Shown here: positions 23,150-34,864 of the stretch, piece by piece
How the letters are laid out: each line of letters begins with the position of its first letter
Position numbering within the stretch: the first letter of the stretch is position 1
Assembly: GCA_910589415.1 (NCBI GenBank)
Contig: OU342635.1
Span: forward strand, 15,996,001 to 16,060,000
DNA length: 64,000 nt
From: Malachius bipustulatus
Lineage: Eukaryota; Arthropoda; Insecta; Coleoptera; Melyridae
Reading direction: 5' to 3'
Position numbers and translations under genes: made by a program
The notes under the pieces: model-generated
What the model saw: the letters and a program-made list of their open reading frames with translations, nothing else
The model's database searches: none
What the model was told of the DNA's origin: nothing

Positions 23150-23873
23150 CGTTGTTATATATATTTATATATATATATATTTATATATACACATTAAGCT
23201 TATTTCACGAAGCCCGGTACGTTGCACAGGTAACCGGAGTCCCGCCCTTAATAATAGACTTGATGGTGTGTATTATAACTGAAAGTGAAGAGAAACATCA
23301 TATTAATCGAAGCAACCTGCGAGGGGTAAACATTTCATAACATACAAATCTGGTTATATCCTTAAGAATTTTAGAATCCCTGAACGTTCTTATGTCAATA
23401 CATAGCCCACTGCACTAAAAGTATATACCCATCCGATTACCGGAAACCCTGCTTTGTTGCCACTTCTCAGGGCCTCGGATAAGCAGTATTAGCACAGAAT
23501 ATGTCTATTCTGTGGATATACAGTACCTACAGAACATCTAAGTGTCCCCGGATCCGGATAGACGAATTGTCTCTTTGTACAGGCTGGTTCGTCCTAGCGC
23601 AATTATTATCATCCTTACGCTTATGGATACTTACTTACTACTAAAAAAAAAAACCATTGTAGAAACTATTAATGTTTGAATAGTATTAAAGGTATATTAC
23701 ATTCATTAATTTCATTTTATTTCCGTTCATTAAGCTTTTACTTAAAAAAAGTTGCACCCAGAGTCCGGGTCACATGACATCTTTTGTCTCGTACAAAAAG
23801 GTAAACTATTTTTATTATATTTTCGGTATGCCATTGTAAATTGTACTGCAAAAAAGACATACATACATATGTA
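23150..23873. other. ATATAT microsatellite and unassigned sequence
   Basis: An AT/ATTT microsatellite lies at about 23157-23190. It is followed by about 680 bp without a recognised gene or element. A GC-richer patch at 23205-23260 is unassigned. The adjacent short frames are low-complexity. Confidence 0.5.
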
Positions 23874-25070
23874 TACAGGGTGTCCCATAACATGTGGGCA
23901 ATCTCCCGGATTTGGGTATATTTCGTAAAAATAAATGAAAAAATAGCTATAAAATTAATTCCTCAGAGACACCCCTACAAAGATATTAGCTGTTGAAGTT
24001 GAGGGTTGAAAATCAATTTTTTGCAATAACTTTTTTATTTCTTGACCGATTTTGATAATTTTTGGTGTTATTTTGTATTATTTTGGACTGTTTAGAATAG
24101 TGTTTCATAATCTTTGGTAGCACATACATAGACCTCGGGATGGCATAACCCCCTCATTCACTTGAAAGAAAACAATTAAAATAATAATTTTACAATTTTT
24201 TAAGGTTAATTTTCCTTTTCTTTGATATTTTTTACATAAAAAATGTATCCTATTTTATTTCGATAGAGCGAACCGTTATCGAGATAAACGTCCTTCTAAT
24301 ATGTGATGCGTCGCAGGAACTTTCTAAATTTCAAGTAAATTTTAACAAGATGGCTGACCTATGACAGTAAATTGAGCAGGAAACAAAACAATAACTTAAT
24401 TAAATACACGTCAGTGTCAAAGATTTCATTTCATGCAGATTCTAACTGATTTTAAAATGAGTTACAAAAACGCTGAATACGCAGAAAATCAGTTAGAATT
24501 GAATCTGCATGAAATGAAATCTTTTGACACTGACGTGTATTTAATTAAGTTATTGTTTTGTTTCCTGCTCAATTTACTGTCATAGGTAAGCCATCTTGTT
24601 AAAATTTACTTGAAATTTGAAAAGTTCCTGCGACGCATCACCTATTAGAAGGACGTTTATCTCGATAACGGTTCGCTCTATCGAAATAAAATAGGATACA
24701 TTTTTTATGTAAAAAATATCAAAGAAAAGGAAAATTAACCTTAAAAAATTGTAAAATTATTATTTTAATTGTTTTCTTTCAAGTGAATGAGGGGGTTATG
24801 CCATCCCGAGGTCTATGTATGTGCTACCAAAGATTATGAAACACTATTCTAAACAGTCCAAAATAATACAAAATAACACCAAAAATTATCAAAATCGGTC
24901 AAGAAATAAAAAAGTTATTGCAAAAAATTGATTTTCAACCCTCAACTTCAACAGCTAATATCTTTGTAGGGGTGTCTCTGAGGAATTAATTTTATAGCTA
25001 TTTTTTCATTTATTTTTACGAAATATACCCAAATCCGGGAGATTGCCCACATGTTATGGGACACCCTGTA
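23874..25070. mobile_element. 1.2 kb foldback element with acagggtgtccc ends
   Basis: The element starts tacagggtgtcccataac and ends with the complement. Two arms of about 580 bp (left to about 24454, right from about 24487) match almost perfectly; the loop is about 30 bp around 24455-24486. TA lies at each end, compatible with a TA target duplication. Landmarks in both arms include the caatctcccgg block, the 'gaccgattttgat' block and the 'aacggttcgctctatcg' block. It has no coding capacity. Its high arm identity suggests youth or ongoing arm conversion. Confidence 0.8.
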
Positions 25071-25211
25071 TAGGTACCTACTTATACAATTTCGATAGGA
25101 TTTTTCGATAAAAATTCAAATGTAGCGTTTTTAACTTTTTTAATAGTTAAATATTAAATTTTTATTTAATAGGCTAATAAGATAACTACCATAAATTGTA
25201 TAAGCCATAAA

Positions 25212-25660
25212 TACAATACGACCTTTCAGAAAAGTCGGTCGTTGTTTAATTTTATGATACCGGCTGAGGTAAAAAAACTGAATGAAACGGTAAGAGTCAT
25301 CTCTTACCGTTTCATGCAGTTTTTTTCGGTTTATTCATTTTTTTCATGCAGTCGGTTAAATAATAATTATAAAAAAGTTGCGCTGTTTTGAGACGAGTAT
25401 TTGGCAATTTTTTTTCTCAATAATCCCAGAATTTCCTGAAATATCCTGATCAAACTTGAAGCATGCAGATTTATTATTTTAGCCATATCTTCTTTATTAT
25501 TGAAAAAAGATTTATTATTTTTTGTATGATGAGCTACTCAAATAATGAGCTACTCATTTGACGTTTCAAAAATTTCCAAAGCCGACTAGATCTTGGGATT
25601 TTCGAAGTCAACTTTTGTTTTTCTTATGGCCACAAAAGTTAATTGCACCTTTAAATAAAT
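25212..25660. repeat. Family C ends joined head to head, with a 15-bp perfect hairpin
   Basis: atgaaacggtaagag (25282-25296) pairs perfectly with ctcttaccgtttcat (25301-25315) over a tcat loop. On the left is the family C terminal segment (acgacctttcagaaaag), on the right its body ('gactagatc', 'cttatggcc'). The same segments occur in one orientation at 32640-33045. So this locus joins two inverted pieces of family C. Confidence 0.55.
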
Positions 25661-25872
25661 AATTGTTTTTGCTCTGATTTTTTCATATTATAATTAGCAA
25701 AAAAATTTGTATCCGATAACCCTCGAATAAATGCTCAAAAATTTTATAACAACTTTCTCAAGCTTGTTGCTTGGCAACAGACCGACGCCTAAATTATCAT
25801 GTCCTTTTGGGTTATTACTACTGTTAAACGTAAGTGTAAGTTCTATTTACTTTCATAAGTCTAATAACCTTA

Positions 25873-26108
25873 GGTCCGGTTGCACAAACGTTAAAGATCT
25901 GCCAGATAATTACTGATTTTAAAATGCCCTGTATTATCAAAATGTTGGTCAGGTCAGGAAATAAATTCTACTCCCCTTTAGAAGAGTTAAATCACGGGTA
26001 AATAACAATAAAAGATCATTCAAAATATTCACCCATAATTTCAAAATTGGCAATTTAAAATCAGTAATTATCTGACAAATCTTTAATTAACTTTTGTGCA
26101 ACTAGCCC
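25873..26108. mobile_element. PIF/Harbinger-type MITE, 236 bp, TTA target duplication
   Basis: The ends ggtccggttgcacaaacgtt and, on the right, 'gtgcaactagccc' are imperfect inverted repeats. The match continues inward through 'cagataattactgatttta'. TTA lies just outside both ends (25870-25872, 26109-26111). It is a relative of the element at 29884 and has no ORF. Confidence 0.65.
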
Positions 26109-26111
26109 TTA

Positions 26112-28005
26112 AACTATATAAATATAAAGATTTTTTATTTCTCGATACTTATTTTCGGGCTGCATGTGTGTTTTAGTTTTATGAAATATTACTAACCGGT
26201 TAACCGACGATTAACTGGTTATCCTCTTCATCAGTAAAAAATAAAAAGCTATCGGTAATAAAAATTTAATAGATAAAATTATTTTATTCAATTAAAATTA
26301 GCACAAAATTATGTACCTACTTCTAATGCCAAATTAACAAACATATTTGAAGTAATTATGTTCAAGTTCAACTGTTTGCTAATTTTAACTAAATAACAAA
26401 TACTTTGTATTATAAAAATAAAACAACAGCAATTCATTAAAATGAAAGGAACCAGAATAAGTGCCCTATCATAATCTGCCTTATAAATCAAGATTTATTG
26501 ATATGCAACATGCAGGATTGCAGGAGCAGGATGATGTCACATTACTCACATTACGCTACAAAAAGTCATAAACAGCTTCCAGAAACCTGTTTTCTAAATA
26601 ATAAAAACAAAAACTAAGGAAGTAGGTACTTCATTCAAACTCAAACAAACCGGAAAAAATAATCCGACGACCGCATCTGATGGCCACCGTCAAAAAGTGA
26701 AGAAATTATTGAGAAAATGTTTCAAATTCCTCTCTGAAGTGTAAATAAATATACCAGACAGTGAGTCTTGTAATATTAAGATACTTACTTAGGTATATAC
26801 TGTACACATATTTGAATTTTAAGCAATCCCTTATTATCCCTTACAATCCCAATTATTATTTTTTGCAGTCAATAAAAAGCTGCATTATCTGATTTATGAT
26901 CCATTACTCTGTGAAGGTTCCTCACAACATCCCGGGCCAGCGATTAGTGTCTCTTGTATTTCTCTCTTTTTTCCTCTTTTTTCTGAAAGTAGAATCATCC
27001 ATCTTCTACCCTTTTCTACTTCCACTTCTCAAAATTTAAGTTCAGGGGTCTAAAGATTGCATCCACGGTTACAGACTATCCGACTGTGGGAACCTTTCAT
27101 TGGATTTTATACGCGTTTAAGATTATTATACCAGCAGTCTGCCGATTTTTTTTTTAAGTTAGAAAATAGATAGAGGAGAGGACTATACCTAAAACGGTTA
27201 ACCGGTAGTAAGATATCCATTCTATATTAATTACATATACCTACAGGGTATTCTATAGTTAGAGTGCCAATCTAGCAATAAGTTGTCCCCCTGTGGGCCT
27301 TTAGAGTAGGTACATGGCTGAAATTTTCAGGAATGGGCTAAATACCTAATTCTCGTCAAAAAATCGTCCTGTGCAAAAAGGCACTATTCAAAATTGTCAA
27401 TTTTTTTGCAAAATGTGGTAGTTTATAAATGAAACTTTGTTGTTCCAATTTTTCAAAATGGTATCTGTGATAGTTAAGTTAGAAAAACATCAAAACTGTT
27501 TCCGAAAAGCATTGCTAATACCATCATCGGAACTTTAAACAGCAATTATTATGTCGCTTCGGTGTACGGCAAAAATAGACTACCAGCTACTTACTGCTTA
27601 ATCGAGAATTTCTACAGAATAGCGACATTAACAGTGGATATTTCATACATATTTTGATAATGAAAATCTACAATTTGTGTATAAATGTAAGACACAAATA
27701 ATGTGCTAATTACTAAAGTGAAGTCATCCCTCATTTTAAAATTACTTAAATTAATGATTTTTTTTATTATTAAAAAAAAATAACAACTGATTGGCACTTG
27801 CCTAGAGACACCGCGTACCTAAGTACCTACCTATATCATTTATCATTTTATAAATACATAATAGTAAAATAATATTAAAAAAAATAACAAAAATACTAAT
27901 AGGTAAATAAAAGGTAAATAAATAATGACCTTTAATAAATTAATTATGAAAAAATCGGTCAATATTTACATCTGGGTATCTTACAGTTTCACTATGGCAC
28001 CTATA
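26112..28005. other. AT-rich intergenic region
   Basis: There is no gene or transposon end that I can defend. Short taggtacctac-like strings and A/T runs are frequent. The small frames (26309, 27612) look like composition effects. Confidence 0.5.
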
Positions 28006-28006
28006 A

Positions 28007-28785
28007 TACAGGGTGCACCATATATCCTATTCTCTATATTGCTATCTCCTGAACGCTAAGAGATATAGCATATAGCGTCGGTTAAATTAGAGAAAAGATG
28101 CGCAATTTTGTGGCCATCTCGAATCCGTCAAGTAATACAAAATATCTGTGACTGCTCCTGAAATATCCTGAAAAAAACTGAAAAATCGAGATTTCTTATA
28201 TTATTTGCCATATCTTTCTGATAATTGGAAATTACTAAATAATTTTTTGTAAGCTTACAGAAGTCGTCAAGAGCTATACCCATCTGTCAGTATAAAAATG
28301 TTCAAGGCCGACTAGATCCAAGAGTTTTCACAGTCAACTTTCGTTTTTCTTATGGCCGCCATATTATTATTTTTTTTTTGTCATTTGATATAAAAAAATA
28401 ATGGAAACAACAAATTAATAAACATAAAAAAAATTCTATGAAGACTATGAAAATTCTGAGATCTAGTCGACTTTGAAAATTTTTTAAATGTCAGATGGGT
28501 AGCTCTTGCCGACTTATGTAAGCCCACAAAAAATTATTCATTAATCTCCAATAATAAAAAAGATATGGAAAAAATAAGAAACCTCGATTTTTCAGTTTTT
28601 TCAGGATATTTCAGGAACGGTCACAGATATCTTGTGTATGTCTCGACGGAATCGAGATGGCCACAAAATTGCGCTCCTTTGGACTTGTTTAACCGACCCT
28701 GTATCTGTTAGCGTTAGGAGATAGCAATATAGAGAAGGATACATATGGTGCACCCTGTAGAGAAGGATTTATGGTGCACCCTATA
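28007..28785. mobile_element. 0.75 kb foldback with tacagggtgcacca ends, plus a duplicated end
   Basis: tacagggtgcacca (28007-28020) is matched by its exact complement at 28746-28759. The arms share 'atagcaatatagag' and 'gttaggagatagc'-type blocks and contain family C sequence ('gactagatc', 'cttatggccgcc'). Just outside, 28760-28785 repeats about 26 bp of the right end with gcaccctata, as if the end had been duplicated. Confidence 0.7.
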
Positions 28786-29039
28786 TAGGAGTAGAGGACG
28801 TATCTATACCTATAGTAACACTAGGAAGGTATTCATTTGCTTTGCAGATTCATGATTAGCAAAAAAATGGCACTAAAAATCGCAGTAGGGAGTCCGGTCC
28901 TGGTTAGCCGGCGTATAAACACATATAAACATGCACCAGACCAGAGAGGTGATGAATACGTCAAGCCAGATATAAGCTTTCTCATTATCGTATCCAGATT
29001 ATAGGGACTGATGTTACGCTTTTTGGAATGAAAATGCAA

Positions 29040-30895
29040 AATAAATTAAATTCAAGATAATAATCGTGCTACTATTGAAGAAAAATGAAATGAAGAAAAA
29101 AATAGCAATGCGACCGTAGTGTCAAAGAGGCCATAGTTGTGACCTTAATATTAGTTTGCAATGGCTGTTTTTAGCTCTTACCCACCCAGCACCCCTATTT
29201 CGCTCCTCGGTCCCGAAAAAATTGATGGAACTTAGGATACGTAGATGTAAATATTTACCCAATTTAATTCACTAACAACACTTGGGCTTTACCACAGCCA
29301 TACGATATTTATTTATATATTTATTTTATTGGAGAAAAATCTCATATAGGTAAGATTTTTTAATTTTTTATGAAATTTTGGTACATTTTTTACTTTACTG
29401 ACTGGACTACATATTGTGTATTTCACAAAAAGATTTTAATATATTATAAAACAAGATGATTCAGTGGTTAAGTACCATAAAATGAGACGGGTGTGAAGAC
29501 ATAAGATTTTATTCAGCAACGGTTTTACTTGCGTTTATTTTACTGCCGACCAGATAGGGATTTATGTTCAGAAATCATAATTTAGGAACAAACGAGTAAG
29601 TAGCAAACAAAAGAATCAGTCAGTTCCAGTCTTCCAGTTCACTCTTCAATTTCTAGGTGGTAGGTAAAGTATGTGTATTCTTTTACTAGTATCACAAAAC
29701 TGTTGGTCTGCTGGAGAACTAACCAGCTGGCATGCTGGTCTATTAGAGGGCAAAAAATGTCAATATAGCAAGCAGTCCGCGGTAGGTACTTATTCCGTGT
29801 TATGAAATTATTGTAAAAACAAAAAATTTAAACAATCAACGTACGTTATTATGCTCTGATCAAAATAAAATTCAAGTCATTAAGGGCCGGTTGTTCGTAC
29901 GTCAGTTAAAAATTTTGAGATAACTACTGATTTTAAATTGCAAATTTTGAAAATACGGCGAATATAATTAATGATCTTGTATTTTTAATCAGTAATTAAC
30001 TCTTCTCAAAGCGAGCAGAATTCATTTTCAGAAATATCAGACCAATGGTTTGATAATACAGGGCATTTTAAAATCAGTAGTTATCTCAAAATTTTTAACT
30101 GACGTACGAACAACCGGCCCTAAAAGTACTTACCTATGTTTTGATCATTGCATGTTAGCATGTTACCTATTATAGGACCTACCTAAACCTATAGGTACAA
30201 TAATGTGTCCAGTTGTAAGTGGCAGTACTACATGGGGATCTTGGAAACGGCAAGAGATACAGACTCGGTTAAATTAGAGAAAAGCTGCACAATTTAATGC
30301 TTAATGAGAATCTGAATTTTTTCTTTGAATATTTCCAGTCGTTGCTGAAATATCCTGAAAAACCAGAACAATCAAAATTTCTTTTTTTAGCCATATCTTT
30401 TTTATTATTGGAAATTAATTAATTATTTTTTGTAGACTTACATTAGTCGTCAAAAGCTATCCCTTTCACATTATAAAAATTTTCAAAGCCGACTAAATTC
30501 CAGAGTTTTCATAGCCTACTTTTGTTTTTCTTATGGCCGCCATATTGATTTTTTCATGTCGTTCGGTATAAGATAAAAATCAAGGAAACAAAAATTAATA
30601 ACATTCAAAAAAATTTTATATTAATAATTATTACCTATTATTTTTAATTATATTCTTTTTTCGAAAAAAAACTTTTGTAAATATTTACATCCACGTATCC
30701 TAAGTTCCATCAATTTTTTCTGGATCAAGGAGCGAAATAGGGGTGCTGGGTGGGTAAGAAGCTAAAAACAGTTATTGCAATCTAATATTAAAGTCACTAA
30801 CTAAGGCATCTGTGGCACTACGGTCGCATTGCTATTTTTTTCTTCACTTTCAGGGCAAGGAATATCTTCGAAATTAACAGTAGCACGATTATTAT
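29040..30895. repeat. Inverted repeat: 0.22 kb arms, 1.4 kb apart
   Basis: 29040-29262 and 30676-30895 are inverted copies. Landmarks are 'gcaatgcgacc' with 'ggtcgcattgc', the gggtgctgggtgggtaag block with its complement, and 'gatggaacttaggatacg' with its complement. Between the arms lie a Harbinger-type MITE (29884-30120) and a family C fragment (about 30300-30560), which probably entered later. No reading frame of note is present. Confidence 0.65.
29884..30120. mobile_element. PIF/Harbinger-type MITE, 237 bp, TAA target duplication
   Basis: gggccggttgttcgtacgtc and its exact complement form the ends. The inverted repeats continue for about 60 bp ('ttgagataactactgatttt'). TAA lies directly outside both ends (29881-29883 and 30121-30123). 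The interior contains 'gataatacagggcatttt', also seen in the 25873 element, so the two are one family. Confidence 0.75.
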
Positions 30896-30899
30896 TTAG

Positions 30900-31755
30900 T
30901 GCTATTGAAATGCCATCATTAAATCATTTATACATTTTCTTATAAGAGAAAATTTATTAAATTTTTTACAAATGTTTTTTCTTCATCTAAAATCAATTAA
31001 AATCAATGAATATCTGTAATCAGAAGTAATAATACTTAATACGAGTATGTAATCAAAAGTATAAATTATCTGAAATATCAGACCAAAAAAATCTAATTTC
31101 ATTTTGGAGCTAAATTTGTTCGTCTAGGTTTATAGCGCGCTTAGAAAAGTAACTTATAAAAACAATAGGTACATTAAAAATTTTGAAAGTTTCATAGGTT
31201 TTTTTTATATTCACCTACCCACCCACCAAACTTATAAATCACAGTACCTAACTACAATATTATAAGTTTTAAAATCATGATCAATGAAAATATAGGTACA
31301 TAAGTACCTAACTGGTTATCACCAAATTATAATAATTATTAATTGTGATCGTTTAAAGACTGCAGTCAGTAAGGTAGGAATGGTACTGCATGCACCTATT
31401 TAATGGTAACTGTATTTTGTAACTTTGTTTTTTGATTTAACTTACGAGTACCTACCTAAACATTACTTGAGTTATTTTCGTTTATTTCCTGTTATTTTGA
31501 TTTTGTTTCCTAGGTAACCTTTTGTATTGGAACTGTTTTTCTCTGATTGTTGATTGAAATCAGTTTAGTTGGATTGATTTTTCACAGGGCTGAACTTTTA
31601 TTTTTTTTAACTTACTCAAAAAATATCGATACAATTTTGTGGAAATTTTCAATTACCTTTTGATTTCACAATCAAATATAAAAATCCTAAACAAGTTTAC
31701 CGCCAACAGAAGCGCTTTAATTTAAATGAAAAATTTTGTCGATTTCGTCGAACTA
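30900..31755. other. AT-rich stretch without a recognised feature
   Basis: I see no gene, repeat pair or structure beyond A/T runs and scattered taggtacct strings. Confidence 0.5.
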
Positions 31756-31760
31756 GTTGA

Positions 31761-31896
31761 GTAGTTTCAAATATTTAAAACTTTTAAAATGCAATTTTTC
31801 TGAATCATCAATTTTTGAATTTTTTGTAGTAGTTTCAAATATTTAAAACTTTTAAAATGCAATTTTTCTGAATCATCAATTTTTGAATTTTTTGTA
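31761..31896. repeat. 68-bp tandem duplication (two copies)
   Basis: gtagtttcaaatatttaaaa at 31761 recurs at 31829, and the two units read the same through 'gaattttttgta'. By eye I find no difference between them, so the duplication is recent. There is no coding frame. Confidence 0.85.
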
Positions 31897-32639
31897 ATTC
31901 TAAAAGTCCTGTCCTGCAAAAAAAGTTGTAAATGTACATTTCATGTTAGGAGTAGTCTAAACATGATACATATAAGTGGTAGCTGGTTTTACGCAAAAAT
32001 AAAACAACACATTTTCTTTCCCATTTCGCTCCACTAGTTGGAAAAACCGGACTTTATTCAATTTAATTATACGAGGTTCATTAACTGGGTATTCGTGACT
32101 CGCTACGTGCACATCGGAAATAGTAAAAAAAAACAGGGTCTGTTAAATTTCAAAAAATGTGGACAATTTTAAATATTGAGAAGTATTGAGAATCTGAAAA
32201 AAAAATAGGATAATAATAGGATGCTGCTGAAATATCGTGATAAAAAAACAAAAATCGAGATCTTATTTCAGCTAAATCTTTTTAATAAGGTACGAAGTAA
32301 GAAACCACAAATTAATAAACAAAAAAATTTCAAAATTTTAACACACTTTGTTTATTCTGACTCCTTTATTAAAGTTTATTAATTCAAATGAGAACGAAAT
32401 ATTAAAATTTAAAGAGGACCGTTTTTTTTGACATGTATCGTAAAGTAAAAAAAAAACGACTTCTAAGTTACAATGGGTAGGTACAACATAAGTTAATATA
32501 GGGTGTAATGTTTTACATATTATTACCTATGGAAATACTTTAAAAATGCACTTTTTGACATTCGGTAAAATTTTATTACGTTATTTTTAATAAAGAAGAT
32601 TACATTTTTTCGAATTTATTTGCAATGTGATCAATTTTT

Positions 32640-33045
32640 GGGTTCCGGGATTTTTTCTATAGCGAATGGCATGAAAAACAATATGGCGGCCATAAGAAAA
32701 ACAAAAGTTGACTTTGAAAATCCCAAGATCTAGTCGGCTTTGTAAATTTTTGAAACGTCAAATGTGTGGCTCATTAAGGCTTATGTAAACCTACATAAAA
32801 ATTTTTTTTTCAATAATAAAGAAGATATGACTAAAATAATAAATCTGCATGTTTCAAGTTTTTTTCAGGATACTTCAAGAAATTCTGGGAATATTGAGAA
32901 AAAAAATTGCCAAATACTGCGCAACTTTTTTGTAATTCAACCGACTTCGTATCTCTTACAGTTTCATGCAGTTTTTTTTTTCTTCAATGGGACAAGTATA
33001 ATTAAATTAAACGACGACCGGCTTTTCTGAAAGGTCGTATTTAAA
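32640..33045. repeat. Dispersed family C, longest single-orientation copy
   Basis: Order: 'atggcggccataagaaaaac', 'gatctagtcgg', 'gaagatatg', 'tacttcaagaaattc', 'ctcttacagtttcatgcag', ending 'ctgaaaggtcgtattt'. Related pieces occur at 25380-25660, 28130-28680, 30300-30560, 32150-32300, 38540-38720 and 39920-40035. The 88-residue frame within it is not conserved between copies, so it is probably non-coding. Confidence 0.6.
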
Positions 33046-33049
33046 GTAG

Positions 33050-33640
33050 ATGACATGTACTATTATTGAAAATTAAAAACGACTTCCAAAGTAGGTACAA
33101 GACATTAAGTTAACATAGGATGCATATTTTTACATGCTATTCCCTATGGCAACACTTAAAAAAATGCACTGTATAGTTTGTATGTTGTTTTTTGTTAGTC
33201 ACGCAACTGCATGTTTTTGTTTATTTGAATGTTATTTGCAGTGCTGATCAACATTTTTAAGTAACAATTTTTGATATTGTCGAAAATAAAACATTTTACT
33301 TATAACAATAAATATAAATAAATAATAAAATAACTATTTTACTCTTTGGTACTATTCGTGTTTTAGGACAAAGCTCGTATACGATTGCAAAAATTTTATG
33401 TCAGACTATTCCATTTTAGGTTTCAGACCAAGCACAACTTTTTATGGAGAATAACTTTTTTTCCAAAAATGGATAATAAAAAAGTGACCACGAATTGAAA
33501 TTTTTCGTTTGGCGCGTTATTTCCCAATAAACTTTAATATCAGCTAGGAAATTTATTAAAATAGCTATTTATGATATTGGTGTTAAAAGTGAAGTTTTAT
33601 TTTGTGAGTGAAAAGGTTTGTGAAATGAGCGAAGCGTAGC
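33050..33640. other. AT-rich stretch left of the palindrome
   Basis: There is no gene. The last 50 bp include 'gagcgaagcgtagcggagcg', a purine-rich direct repeat that leads into the palindrome arm. Confidence 0.5.
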
Positions 33641-33641
33641 G

Positions 33642-34857
33642 GAGCGAATTTTACAAATTCACGAACATATAATTAAATCACTTTTAAGACGAATATTATC
33701 ATACAATGGTTTTTCTAAAACTGCTCTATTTTGATAATAAAATAGATGAATTTAGAATGACACAACTTCAAATTGCATTTTAAAATATTACAGATCAGTA
33801 CAAGTAGTGTACTATGCATAGAAACCGTTGCCGACGCTATGGTTACTAACAAATAAATGCGTGCATACAAATAAAAGAGATGCCATAATAATAATTATTA
33901 TTGATTGCAATTTCTGAACAATTATTATTGTCTTGAATTCTTGACTAGGTACTTATTTTTTTATTAATATGTTTGCCAGTAATAAAAAGAAGTTGAAAAA
34001 ATCTTACTACCTATAATTTTGTCTGATTTCATCATGAGAAAATGTAGTTTAAAAAGAGAATGTAAGTACAGAAAAAGTAGATAGAATTACTTTTAACACG
34101 AGTGTTGTAATGTACTTTTAACACTAGTGTTAAAAGTACTTTTAACACGCTTCCATTTAAACAATCACTTTTAACACGGTCAGCTGTCGTTAAAAGTGAT
34201 GTATGTGTCTTTTAATGGCATTTGCACAAAAACATTTTTTTGTGCCATTGAAGCCCATGGAAGCGGGTTAAAAAAATTTGTAAAGTGTTAAAAATACATT
34301 ACAATACTCGTGTTAAAAATAATTCTATCTACTTTATCTGTACTTACTTACATTCTCTTTTTAAACTACATTTTCTCATGACGAAATCAGACAAAATTAT
34401 AGGTAAGTAATAAGATTTTTTCATATTCTTTTTATTACTTGTGACGGACCAAATAGGTCTACGTAAGTACAGCGAGACGCGAAATGTGTCTCGCTCCTGC
34501 AGCTCAGAAAGAATTTCGTCTCATACTGGCAAACATATTAATAAAAAATAAGTACCTAGTCAAGAATTCAAGACAATAATAATTGTTCAGAAATTGCAAA
34601 TAATAATAATTATTATGACATCTCTTTTATTTGCATGCACGCATTTGTTAGTAACCATAGCGTCAGCAACGGTTGCTATTGCATAGTACACTACTTGTAC
34701 TTACTTGTCTGTAATATTTTAAAATGCAATTTGAAGTTGAGTGTCATTCTAAATTCATCAATTTTATTATCAAAATAGAGCAGTTTTACAAAAACCATTG
34801 TATGATATTCGTCTTAAAAGTGATTTTATTTTGTTCGTGAATTTGTAAAATTCGCTC
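33642..34857. mobile_element. 1.2 kb palindrome with ttttaacac repeats at its centre
   Basis: The arms run from gagcgaattttacaaattc to its complement at 34851-34857 and share 'cttttaagacgaat', 'atggttactaacaaat', 'attcttgactaggtact' and 'gagaaaatgtag' blocks. The centre (about 34085-34320) is built from ttttaacac/gtgttaaaa units and contains a perfect 28-bp palindrome at 34112-34139 centred on actagt. The right arm has an insertion of about 86 bp. No TIR-type target duplication was found, so the superfamily is unknown. Confidence 0.7.
34442..34527. mobile_element. Insertion of about 86 bp in the right arm of the palindrome
   Basis: The matching left arm reads ccagtaataaaaag without a break, so the right arm has gained this piece. 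Tact flanks it on both sides. It holds a hairpin with gcgagac/gtctcgc stems (about 34469-34491). It is GC-richer than its host element. It could be a tiny mobile element. Confidence 0.5.
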
Positions 34858-34864
34858 GTCATAT

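Larger units (their letters stand above)
20191..23157 (+). mobile_element. Penelope-like retroelement, copy 2 (5'-truncated, plus strand, inverted)
   Basis: The copy begins at the codons for TKDSWLK (residue about 159 of copy 1) and continues through the RT, the nuclease and about 920 bp of 3' sequence. It mirrors copy 1 base for base over almost all of 3 kb by eye. It ends at gtgtaatcgttgtt, followed by an ATATATTT microsatellite. Together with copy 1 it forms a head-to-head palindrome around a spacer of about 43 bp. Confidence 0.85.
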
